Shown here: piece by piece, positions 22,775 to 34,369 of the stretch
Numbering within the stretch: the first letter of the stretch is position 1
Layout of the letters: each line of letters starts with the position of its first letter
NCBI GenBank assembly: GCA_030549495.1
Contig: JAUIRK010000866.1
Coordinates: forward strand, 372,001 to 436,000
Direction of reading: 5' to 3'
From: Nectonema munidae
Lineage: Eukaryota > Nematomorpha > Nectonematoida > Nectonematidae
DNA length: 64,000 nucleotides
Notes under the pieces: generated by a model
Database searches by the model: none
The model's input: the letters and a program-made list of their open reading frames with translations, nothing else
Told to the model about the DNA's origin: nothing
Position numbers and translations under genes: made by a program

Positions 22775-23480
22775 CCGGGTAACATAATTCTACTCCATTA
22801 CAGATTACTACGCCATTTTTACTCCAAAAATTTTTAAAAATTAAATAAAGCATTGTATATATAACTATTATTTTATATTTTAAAAAATAAATTATTTTTA
22901 TAATTTTATTTATTATTCTCATAATTTAAATTTTCGTCTGTTTTATATTTCACAATATCTACGTTCAAGACTTTATCCAAGACTAACAATTTTGGCGCTT
23001 CATATCAAAGATTCGACGTGTAATATCCAAAAGATATGGTGTTGGTAATTTTAAATTGGACGATTCATACGCAAGACTAAATTCAACTTTAAATACATAC
23101 TGTCTTCAACTCACTACCAGAAGATGGTTACTAAGTGGAGTGTATTCACCTAAAAAATACGACCTGCACCTCTTATATCTAAATATGTGCAATGATTTTT
23201 GAAAATCTTGTATTCCGCTCAGAAACCTTGATGATACAAGCCAGGTTCTAGTCAAGACTACAAAAATCACCAGAAAGATTTTTATGATCGTTTATTTTCA
23301 GTAAGAAATTTTTAAAGCTTAAATTTTTGATAGTTCTCCCAGGTTGAATTCTTCAAATTGTTTTCAATATTTTTTTTAATTGTATAAAATAAAATCTCTA
23401 AACATATGAAGATTAATCACAACTGAACATACGAAATGATGCGTGTGGTTTAAATATATAAATTCAGAAAAGACTATAGA
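22775..23480 (+). repeat. dispersed repeat, copy B
   Basis: Begins ACCGGGTAACATAATTCTAC and follows copy A through ACAATTTTGGCGCTTCATAT, then copy C through AATCACAACTGAACATACG and TATAAATTCAGAAA. No coding capacity. Confidence 0.7.
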
Positions 23481-24337
23481 AGATAACAACGTTTAAAAAT
23501 TATGAAGAGAACAAATTCTGATGTCGCCCTTTCCTATACTGTTTACTTAAAAATGGACAAGCCACATCAATAAAAATAGAAAGAAGTTTTTCTATTCTGA
23601 ACAACAACATATTAGGTAAAAATCGCAATGACTATAATGTTAGTAAATACCTACTTATGAATTATAATTATATTTTACATGATATCATCTCACCTTCGTA
23701 AAATAAAGTCTTTATTTTGATAGATAAACGTTTTATAAAGTCTTTTTTTGGTTAATTTTTTTGTTTTTTAAGTTAATAAAGTCAATTTTATAAGGTCAAT
23801 TTTTCAGCCTTTTAAGGTCAATATTTTTGGCCCTCTAAAATCAGTATAGATGGGATTGATGCGCTGACTTCAAGATGTTCAAAATCCTATAGGATTACAA
23901 GCTAGATATATTATGAACCTCATTTTTAGTTAAAAGTTAATGATTAGAAAAGTAATCTCCTCAGGCTGGTGTCCCAAAAAATGTAAAGTACGATTCTCTA
24001 TTCTCAAGCAAAATATCTTCTCTCCCTCCTCAATTTGTATAACCAAGTGTGATCGATGTTGAAATCAGTATTGAATAAGACGTAGTGTAGCTTGCATATT
24101 CAAATTCAGTATAAAGTTTGCAACTTTTTCACGTATCACACGCCATGTTTCTCCTTAATTTGAGCGAAATAGCTTGTTTTAACCCTTGAATCAATATATG
24201 CAATACCGCATTTAAAAAGGTAAATGTAAGCTGTAATTTTTTCACAATGAAGTGGTTTTTTGCGACGTGCCAATTACACCTTGAAAACCAACAGTGCACG
24301 ACCAAAGACTTAGACGATGAAAATACCAATGGTAAAT

Positions 24338-24592
24338 TATATATATACCATTTTTACTTCTAAATTGTTTTATTTTTTGTTTGAAATTGTCTTTTTTTCA
24401 ATTCTAATTTGTCTTTTTTAAGTCCTAAATTATCTTTTTTCAATTCTAATTTGTCTTTTTTAAGTCCTAAATTGTCTTTTATCAATTTTATTTTAGAAAG
24501 AACGTTTAGAATTTTAAAAAGACAAATTAGAATTGAAGACAATTTAGAACTAAAAAAAGATAATCTAGAAGTAAAAATTGTATATATATTTT
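24338..24592. mobile_element. 21-bp tandem repeat MITE family, member 2 (whole-looking)
   Basis: Inverted ends TATATACCATTTTTACTTC and its minus-strand partner (CAATTTTTACTTCTAGA near 24585) enclose tandem units of AATTGTCTTTTTT/AAGTCCTAAATT. The tandem gives a false ORF with a 7-residue period (KKDNLGL/KKDKLEL). It is a repeat, not a coiled-coil gene. Confidence 0.65.
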
Positions 24593-24599
24593 GACATTC

Positions 24600-25755
24600 T
24601 TCACACAAACTTTCCTATTTATTTGTTTAATACACCTCTGACACAAGAAACATCTACATAGATACATACATACGAACACAGACAAAGTGACATTAGACGC
24701 CCATTAGAGTTGGAAAAATAACGATAAAAATAACGGCGATACATTTTTACGTTAGCGATTGTGTTGATTTCGTTTTTTTGTTATAAAGGAGTAAAAAATC
24801 AAGGTGCGCTATATATTTATCCTACAACTTTTTTTAAATCCAAATTTAATGTATAATTCGACTCAAGGATTCATAATTTCAAAGTCAAGGTAACAAAAAT
24901 CTAGGAACTTATTATCCTTTCTTTATTTCCACGGCAGAAACCGTGGAAAGGAACTTCTGAAATCGACTACAACAGGGTCCAATCTGGAAATAAAGCTTTG
25001 TGATTAAAATTCTTCCCAAAAAATAGAATTATTAAAAACACTAGCATGGTCCAACATTTTGATCAAAATTTTCAAACACATTATTAGTTTTAAACTAAAT
25101 TGATAATTCGATTTTCAGCATCTAGTTGTAACTTAGATAATTATTTTAAAAACTAATTAACAAAAAACTTCTTTTATATTAGTGTATTTATGAAGTTTTT
25201 CAAAATTTTACAAATTTCTTTTCATTTATATCTTGACTTTCCGTTAAACTTTTTGATATTAAATAAATAAGCTATTTTAGAGTTTTTTTGTTATTTTTAT
25301 CTTTAATTTGAACCCATTTCAGCAAATTATATGTGATATTTCCAAATTACAAAACTTTCAATACAATTATGTATTTGAATTTTAATATTTTTTTTGTTAT
25401 TTTGTAAAAAAATAGTTACACATTCTTTTCGAAGAAAAATAAACGAAAAGTAGCGAAACTTTTTATTAAGGTAACGATAACGAAAAACGGCCAGAAAATG
25501 TTCTAATTAAAAGATAACGAGCCTCTTTTTGGTTAAAAGTAAGGATAACTATAGTGAAGCTATTTTTAATGGTAACGCACCTAAATCGAACACCCATACA
25601 CAGAAATACCTCAATCCGAAGAAGAGCGGTATAGCGCAATCGTAACTAAAGCGTATTAATTTGAAACTAGCCACTTGCTTACGTAATTACTAGACATCTT
25701 TGTTCAATTCTTACTATATCAAATTCAAAATAATCTTATCGGGAAAAAGTGATAC
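24600..25755. other. 3' flank of HS6ST; no other gene seen
   Basis: AT-rich. A minus-strand AATAAA at 25467-25462 is a candidate poly(A) signal for the gene upstream. Nothing else was recognised. Confidence 0.4.
25462..25467 (-). terminator. candidate poly(A) signal of HS6ST
   Basis: AATAAA on the minus strand about 290 bases after the stop. The AATAAA that overlaps the stop itself (25761-25756) is an alternative that would leave almost no 3' UTR. Confidence 0.35.
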
Positions 25756-25756
25756 T

Positions 25757-26075
25757 TTATTCCTTCTTCAAAACAAATTTGTCGTATCTCCGGAAGAAAA
25801 TTTTTTTCGCAAATTCATACAACTCAACGTCCAAAACATTTTTCGAAAGAACGCTCATTTTTTCGAAGTTGGAAAAGGAGGAGTAGCTTTGAGAAAACGT
25901 TTCCTTCCTATTCGTTTCCAGGAAGGAATGAAATCTAACTCCTAAAGTTGCTTCCATCAGTAAAAAGGATTCATTCAGAAACTCTAGGAGCGCAAAGAAT
26001 GAAAAGCGTTTCAATAAATTCTCCTTTGCACTCTCCAACAAAATTTTCCCTCGAAGTTCCACATCTTGATTCGTT
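25757..26075 (-). CDS. HS6ST: HS6ST exon 4 (terminal)
   Basis: Acceptor TTTTTTTTAG|AACGAATC. Encodes LLESAKENLLKRFSFFALLEF to the C-terminus LKKE. The stop TAA lies inside an AATAAA (25761-25756). Confidence 0.9.
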
Positions 26076-29000
26076 CTAAAAAAAAGGGGGATAGAACAAA
26101 TTATGGAAATATTAAAGATAATTCCCCTCTATCTGAAACCTTTTTATTACTCAAGCTGTGTACCATCCTTTTAAGCCTCTAGTTAGTTTATTTGTAGGCG
26201 CATACTTGGCTCTAAATATCTGAAATAAAAGTGTACAATATTCATTTATTTCATTTCTAAACAAAGTAAAATAACGGTCCAAAGACGCGTACATGCTTTT
26301 TGTACATGAAGACCATCTTACAATTCATCATCTCACAAAGAGAGCGCCTAGAACATTTTTAACCCCTGAAGGACTAAGTAATTATTACCAGGAATCCAAT
26401 AAAAGAGATCGAGGCTCAAGCAAAACGAAAGCATGACATTTTCAGGTATTTCATTAACCCATTTACGACCAATGTTCCTATTTTGGAACATAAGTAATTT
26501 CATCTTCGTCTGCTTTTTTCAATGACTTTGAATATAAATCGTCTGCGTTTTTTTAGATATCGTTTGCTTTGCTTGGTCTTTAATGGGTTAAGTAGGCGCT
26601 TTTTATACAAGAAATGAGTAAATGGTTTTTGAAATATACTTTTATTAAGGAAGTAGGCTTCTTGTATTGAAGTACAAGTAAATGGAAAAAGAATCTCTTA
26701 AAATACGATAACTTATAAACATGGAAATAATAGAATTTGAAAATATTTAATACACGCAAGTAGGTACTTTTCATGAGGGGCAGTTGTCCGGTTACCTTAC
26801 TTATTTATTTCTTGGTTAAAGACGAGAATACTGCACTAAATACAAACATAACATACACAAATTCCTACTCTAATAGATTAGGGGCCTCGCTTTTGGGTTA
26901 TCTAATTGACCATGGCAATTCTTAGAGCCAGTTGAACAATACATAAAAATCTCGGAATAATTTCATTATGATATTTCCAAAATAAAGAAGTTGAAAAGAG
27001 CCATTGCAAGCAAAAATACAGGTCCAAGCATGGGAAAAATTTACAAATTAAAGAGAAATGATGAATTTGCCTTTTGACAATATGCTCATTCTAACAATAT
27101 GAAACAAATAAAAGAAATAATTGACGTCATTGACGGTGGCGATCAAATTGTTTAATTTTGTTAAAATGGATCTTCTACCTGTAATAAGAACGTAAATTTA
27201 TAATGGTAAAAATTACTCGTAGAGTGGGGTATGAGAAATATAAACCTTAATGGTAACAAAGAAAGAAAAATAGATAAAGGAACTCAACAGTACAAAGAAT
27301 ATAGTTGGCATAAAGAGAAAAATTAGGCCAATTTTTTACCATCTCTTAAAACCAAAAATTACTTATTGTAGCAGTTGACGAGGGTTAGATCTGCAAGGTG
27401 TCGTGTCTGACGATTGAATGCCAGATTGTGCGGACAACGCAGGAATGACTGGAGCGAACTTTTGGAAGCTTCTTTGTAACAGTTCGGAATGAGGGAGAGA
27501 TCAGGACTTTGACCGGCACACATATGAGGCGAGGAGAGCCAATTGGCACCACGTTGTACGTGCAGAAATTCGCTGAGGAAACGGGACAGAGGATCTCGAA
27601 GAATGGTAACAAAGTGTAAGCTGCAAAAAAGAAACAATAAATATAAATAAACGTGAATAGTTAAAATGGAATTTTCGCGCTCCTGCCCCCCCCCCTTCCT
27701 CTAATAATTCTGGCCAGTATAGAATTATAGTTTTTATTTTTAATAAATAAACGTTTAAGAAAAATTCACTTTTGCATAAAAAATATTTAAAACAAATTTC
27801 TATATAAATACTAAAAGTCAACACTTTGATACAATAGTTTAGCGTTTATACGATTTAAATCTAAATTTGATAAACAAATTACATAATTAGTCTAATATGT
27901 AATCATTTCAAGCGAATCATATATATATATGGTAGGTATATATATTTCACGATATGGTGAACCGATTTTTTTACTTTTTGCATTCAGAGTCAAATTACTT
28001 TTAGATCAAAAAAGATTTTTACAAGCTATAAAATGTTATTCTTACTCATTTCGGTAGCGCTATCACGTGGTTTAGGTGAAATGACCTGAGAGTGAGTTCA
28101 TTGACCCGCACCTGAACTCAAAATTTTCTCACATTTCCAATTACCGCAAGATGTTAAATAATTTAAAAAAAATTCAATTGAGTTATAAATAAATGATTTT
28201 GTGAAAAAAATTTCAATGTTTTTTTTACAATTTTTTATAAAAAAAATTGATTTTCAAAAAGTTGACATTTTTGATTCAAAAATTTTACATTAAAATAATT
28301 TTTTTCCTATTTTTACATGATCTTATTCAAAATTGCTTACATTTTATCTTAAAATTTTGAAAAATATTTATTTTTGATTTTAACAATTTTTTAAAAAATT
28401 TGGGGTCAAAATTTTCAAATTTTTAACTTTGAAGAAAACAATGTGAGAATTTTTTTTAAACATTTTAAACCATGCCTATCTTAATGAGCATTCTTTTACC
28501 CACATTTTTCATTTATTTTTGGTTTTCAAAAAATTAAAAAGAAATTTTTTATAAGCTTTTGAACAATATGCACGATTTTGCCATTTTAACTATATTTTAG
28601 CGTGTAAAATGAAGAATTAAATTTTTTTTTCATTTTTTTGCACATTCATAAAATATACCTAAAACAAACTACGGTGAAAATATTTGAAAAAAAATTATTT
28701 TATTTTTTTAATTTTGGGCTCCTCTAGAAAATTTTCGAAAAATTTCAAACTTATCCAATTTTTGATTTTAATTTCGCATTTTAAAGGAAATTTTATACTG
28801 ATTACCAAAATATATAAATATTTTAAGTTTGAATTTTTTAAAATAATTTTTTGCCTTTGAACTTAATAAAATGACAAAAATTCCATCTTTGACATCGAAA
28901 AAAATTAAAAAGTCATTTGATTTATTTCAAACAAATTACATATTTGGTATTAACGTATTAAACTCTATCAGAATAGGTTTTAATTTTTATTTTTTTTTAT

Positions 29001-32000
29001 TTTTGATTTTTCAGGCCTTTTCAGAGGGTCAAAATTATGATTTCACACGTGTATAATGTACTTATTTAAATTCATTTGGATTAAAATAATTTTACATTCT
29101 CAATATATCCAATTCAAGTTATGGCTGATGGGCTTATTTCTCAATAAAGTTAAATAATTTGTTTGTTACTTTCAAATCCATGTTTTTAATTTTTTAATAA
29201 AGCAATTCTTTATTAAAATTATTTTTTAATTTCTATAAATTGATACCTACGATTGAAAATTTTTAAAAAGATAAAGTTTTAATCATAGATTTAATTTAAA
29301 TCTTAATTTTTTAAATAAGTTTATAAATCTTATTTTTTCTAAATTCTATTACTTTAAAATTTTAATTAATAAGTATTAAAAGATTTCATTAGATTTAGTA
29401 CAAATTTATTATCTTATTTTGATTATCATAGTTTTTAAAAAATACAACTTCTCTTCTATTTAGCCTCTTCGTTTTCGAAGGTTGGCATGAACCCTTTATT
29501 CAATATATTCTCGACATTTCTTTCTGTATTTTTCTCTATCATTTGCACGTCTCTTCAGTTCTTCGTAATTTCCTTCTGTCATTCGTCTTCCTTCGTCAAA
29601 CCAATTTATTCTTTTTCTTCCACTTCCTTTCCCTTTTGTCGATCCAAAAGTGTTCGTGATTTCTTTCAACCCTTCTCCGTCACTACCTCTCAGTGTGTGC
29701 CCGATAAATGCTATTTTTCTTTTTTCAATGCATTTCAAAAGACATGCGTTCATCATTTTCATTCTTTGCAGTACTTCAAGGTTCGTCACACGGGCTGTCC
29801 AAGATATTCTGAGGATTCTTCTGTAACACCACATTTCAAAAGCTTCAATCTTTTTTTTACTGCTCTCTTTCAATATCCAAGTTTCCCTTCCATATCTCAA
29901 GATAGAGCATACGTATAATTCCAAAAATTTTCGTTTTAGTGTCAAGCTGAGCCTACTTTTCAGGAGTTTTTCAAAAGTTTTTTATTCCAAGTTTTTCTCT
30001 TCCGTCACTTGTTAAGTTTATTCCGAGATATTTGAAATTTTGTACACATTCAATTTTTTCTTCTTTTAATTTCACTAAAACGTGTGTGTTTCCATTTTGT
30101 CTACTTTCATACATTTTGTTTTCTTCAAATTGATTGTAATGCTGTAGAGTTTACCCAAGTCATACATCTTTTCAAGTAATTTATTCAATCCTTCTTCACT
30201 TTCAGATAATAAGGCGGTATCGTCTGCATACATTATTCGATTAATTTTGAAACTTCCAATTTGTATTCCATCATTGTCTTTCAAATTTTTGAACGCTTCA
30301 TCTGAATATGTATTGAAAAAAATACATATTTTATGTTTAAAACTTTTGGAAGCAATCCTTAAATTTTTACTATAAATTAATTGCAATGAACATATGATTT
30401 CTATCGGATTCAACATTGAACTATACGGTACGAGTCATAAAATTATAATTATACACATGTACAATTATTAAAAATAAGGTGAAACAAAAACTAGCTGAAA
30501 AAAATGTTTTTCTTTTTAGAAGAGGAAAAAGTTTCTGAATTACCAAGATATGAATCAGAATTCGCGAATTGGAAAAAAATATTTCTGAATCTATTAAAGT
30601 TATTAGCCTGGTTCATTGCAAAAAAACAATAACAAAAATTCAAGGATTGTTTCCAAAAGTTTTAAATATAGATGTATTTTTTTAAATTCAGTTAAATAAA
30701 TTTTTATTTAAAGTTATTTGGCTTATTTCATTAAATTATTAGTTTAGTGCCTATTTGAACTTGAAAAATCTTAATCAAAACTAATTGAAAAAAATTATTT
30801 TTTTTCTTTAAATAAAGTAAATATTAAAATATTTTACATAGTAACAACAGAATCTTTTAATATTATTATTACCAATTTGAACTTGAAGAAGGTATAGATC
30901 AGGGGTTCTCAAATTCTAGATTGTCTGGAGCACTTGATAATAGCAAACATTGTTCGCGGAGCCAGTGCCATAAATGTATTAATAATTAAGAGAAGAATAA
31001 CATTAACATGTAGCAATTTAGGTTCTTAAGAAATTCAAAGTGTCATTTTTTATTTATTTAATGAGTTGGATGCATTCGCTGTTTGCACTTATAAGTGTTT
31101 CAAAATCGCGTTCAATTTAAGCAACTTCTAAGATTATGTCATCTTCTGCATTTAGCCGATTTAGTTTTCGTTGCTGCATACATTGAAAATGTTTTCTCGC
31201 ACAGATAGGTCCTTGGAAATTTAACTAAAACTTTCAGAGCTTGAAAAGATATTTCTGGAAATTTTTCCCTCAAGATAATCCAAGACTTTGTGAGTTCATT
31301 TTCTTTAAATTTATTATTCAAATCAAAGTTTACTGAAATATCAATCAGCTGTACTTTTTCTTTTAAAGACAAAGATTGCATATTCAAGGAATCAAGAAAT
31401 GCGTTCTGGATCCAAAAAAAGTTATCAGTGTCGGAAACAAAGTACTGTTCAACTAATTCAGCTAAAGCAGTTAAATGCTGAGAGATAGAAACTGTTATAT
31501 TCTTTTACAAAATAAGCTGGTTGGAAAGAAGATACTCGCACAAATTTCCAAAGCATTCATATTTTCCATCAAGAATGCATTCTTTCCACAGATTTACTTT
31601 TCGTTGAAGTGCAAGGATCTTCTACTGAGCCTGAAAATAAGTAATTTCGTTGCCTTGCAATGAAGTATTTGTTTCATTTAAGTGGGCCAAAAATATCTGA
31701 CATGTATACCAGTTTTTGAATAACTTGTCAACTATTAAGAAAATTGAGGAAAATATTAGAATAGCTAAAATCAGCCGTAGCGTGAATAAATATTACACCA
31801 GAAGAAAAGAGAAAATGTTTTTTGTAAAAAATAAACCAGAAACAATTTGCATCAAATGTTCGAAATTGTATGTGGATCATTACAAAATAATACCTGTAAG
31901 TATTGCATATTATACTAACATTATTTTAACCCTTTCAGGCATTGCTTTCTATCGACTGCATTCTTTCTCAATGAGTTTTTATATAAATTAAGCAGATGCT

Positions 32001-34290
32001 TATTGCCACATTGGTGTCCCATTGTACCTGAAAGGGTTAATGTAGTTTTATGTAAAATTAGTAAATGTATTAGTCTTTTTCTGGCATCAAATGGATTAAA
32101 ACAGTTAAATCTTCTAGCTTCAATTTTTTAAAACTTCAATTTTAATGAATTAAGATTTTAATCGGTTAGCGATCTGGTTTGACAATTGTCGACTTTACAA
32201 AAATATGATCGTCTGAGTTTATCAATGCTTTTTAATACAAAGCGTCTGCTTTACATGAGATATCGTCTGATTAATCTGGTCGTTAACCGATTAATAACCC
32301 TTTGAGGTTCGGTGTAACACCCATATGTACCAAGAAAGGAAAATCGTCTGCTTAATAAATGAAATTGCATTGACAGACGCTTAGTCTTAGAAATTCTGAT
32401 ATTTAAATCGTTAACCTGTTAATAACGAAGAGAATAACCAGACGACATCTAATGTAAAGCAGACGATTTGTACTAAAAGCAATGATAAACGCAGACGATC
32501 ATATTTTTATAATGTACACTATAGTCGACTCTGGCGATAACAGGTTAACCAAAAATCTTAATTTAGTGTTCTCAAAATTGAAACTAGAATAAATAAAAGC
32601 TTCAATTGACCAAATGCCCACCCATTAAAAAAAATTAAAATTTTAATTGATTAAGTTTGAAGTATTGAAATAAAATTAAAACTACAAATTACTGATTTAA
32701 TTTAATAACCTATTTGATCCTAGAAAAACCCAACGACATTAACCCATTTAAGGCCAGGCAAAGCAGACGATATCTAAAAAAACGCAGACGATTTATATTC
32801 AAAGTCATTAAAAAAAGCAGACGAAGATGAAATTACTTATGTTCCAAAATAGGAACATTGGTCGTAAATGGGTTAATCCATTTAAGGCCAGGCAAAGCAG
32901 ACGATATCTAAAAAAAACCAGACGATTTATATTCAAAGTCATTGAAAAAAGCAGACGAAGATGAAATTACTTATGTTCCAAAATAGGAACATTGGCCGTA
33001 AATGGGTTAAGTAAATTGATATAAACTACTTTAATCATTTGCTCTGTTTTAAATAGAATTTAATATATTTTATTTATTTCTTTGAACATTACTGTCACAA
33101 TGGCACTCCAGGGGTTAAAATAAAGATATCGTCTCCGTCATTTAAGGATCAACGTGGAATCAAATGGATTAAATTTAAAAAAAGTTATATAGCTAAGTTA
33201 TAGGAAAATAAGAAGGACATATAGGAATTGCGAAAGAACATACTTCAAGTCTCGACTCGAATTCAGGTGATTGTCGTGCGCCATCACCTTTGGGACACAC
33301 GCAGCGAGTTCAGTGAAGTCTGCATGCAAGCCACACTTTTTCCATCCATGACTACTTTTACTGAAGATCCACTGACCTTGACCCTGCTCCAGCGGTGTTG
33401 TGTGGGGACGCAGGCAAATAAGTCTTGTCCTTTTTCTCTTCTTCTTACGACATTTTCTAAATTGCATGAATTAAGTAAATATCCTTCAGAGTTTGTAAAA
33501 ATCATCATTTCTACAAGATACGTGAGTTCATTGGAAGGCAGGGGATTAATTAATTCAAATCTTCAAATAGTTTTATATAATTCTGCAAATACTTTGTCAA
33601 TAAGTACGAATAAATTTATTTAACATTTAACCAATCAGCAAAGCAAATAAAGGAAGCTGCTGTTGTCAATGTATGCCTAGACTTATGCCGTTCAAATATA
33701 TAAATTTTAAGCGATTTAAATTACTATTCGAACAATATTTGTTAATATTACCACCTAAAAATAGAAGAAACTCCTTTTGACATTCGATTTCTTCTTCCAT
33801 CATATATCTGAGGACTTGCAATGCTAAACAATCTTTTATATTGAGTTTCATTCGGTCTGTACCATTCAAGAGAATGGTGTTATTTCTAGAACTAATAATT
33901 CTTTTTCCATACAGAATAATACTTGAAATTGCATAGCATAATAAGAACTTCCTCTAAATCAGATGCTAAAAAAATTCCTTTCGGAGAATGGATTTTGTTA
34001 TTTTTTAAAAAATAAAATTTAAAAAAAAAAAAAAAAACACCAGGATTACAAGAAAAAAAAAAAAAAATACACAAAATTTTTTAATTTTCTTTTAAAAAAA
34101 GAGAAGGAATTTGGGGTGTTGGGGTGTTGATGGGGGGTATGGGAAACGGGGAAGGGGTCATGGGGGTTTTTCTTCGACACCCCCCCGCCCCTTTTGTCTC
34201 ACCCCAAGGGGAGAGTGGGTGGGGGGGGGGGGGAAAAAAAAAAATTTGGGTTTTCCACCACTCCCTCAACCCACCCACCCCCCCCCCCCC

Positions 34291-34369
<79 letters not shown>

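Noticed and set aside
24360-24608. ORF with a heptad-like KKDNLGL/KKDKLEL pattern that looks like a coiled coil
   Set aside because: It is a 21-bp tandem DNA repeat inside an inverted-end element; the same units occur in other frames at 14720 and 54553.
29487-29918. 143-residue plus-strand ORF
   Set aside because: It is the antisense of the LINE reverse transcriptase C-terminus.
33228-33623. 131-residue plus-strand ORF
   Set aside because: It overlaps HS6ST exon 2 in antisense and has no recognisable features.
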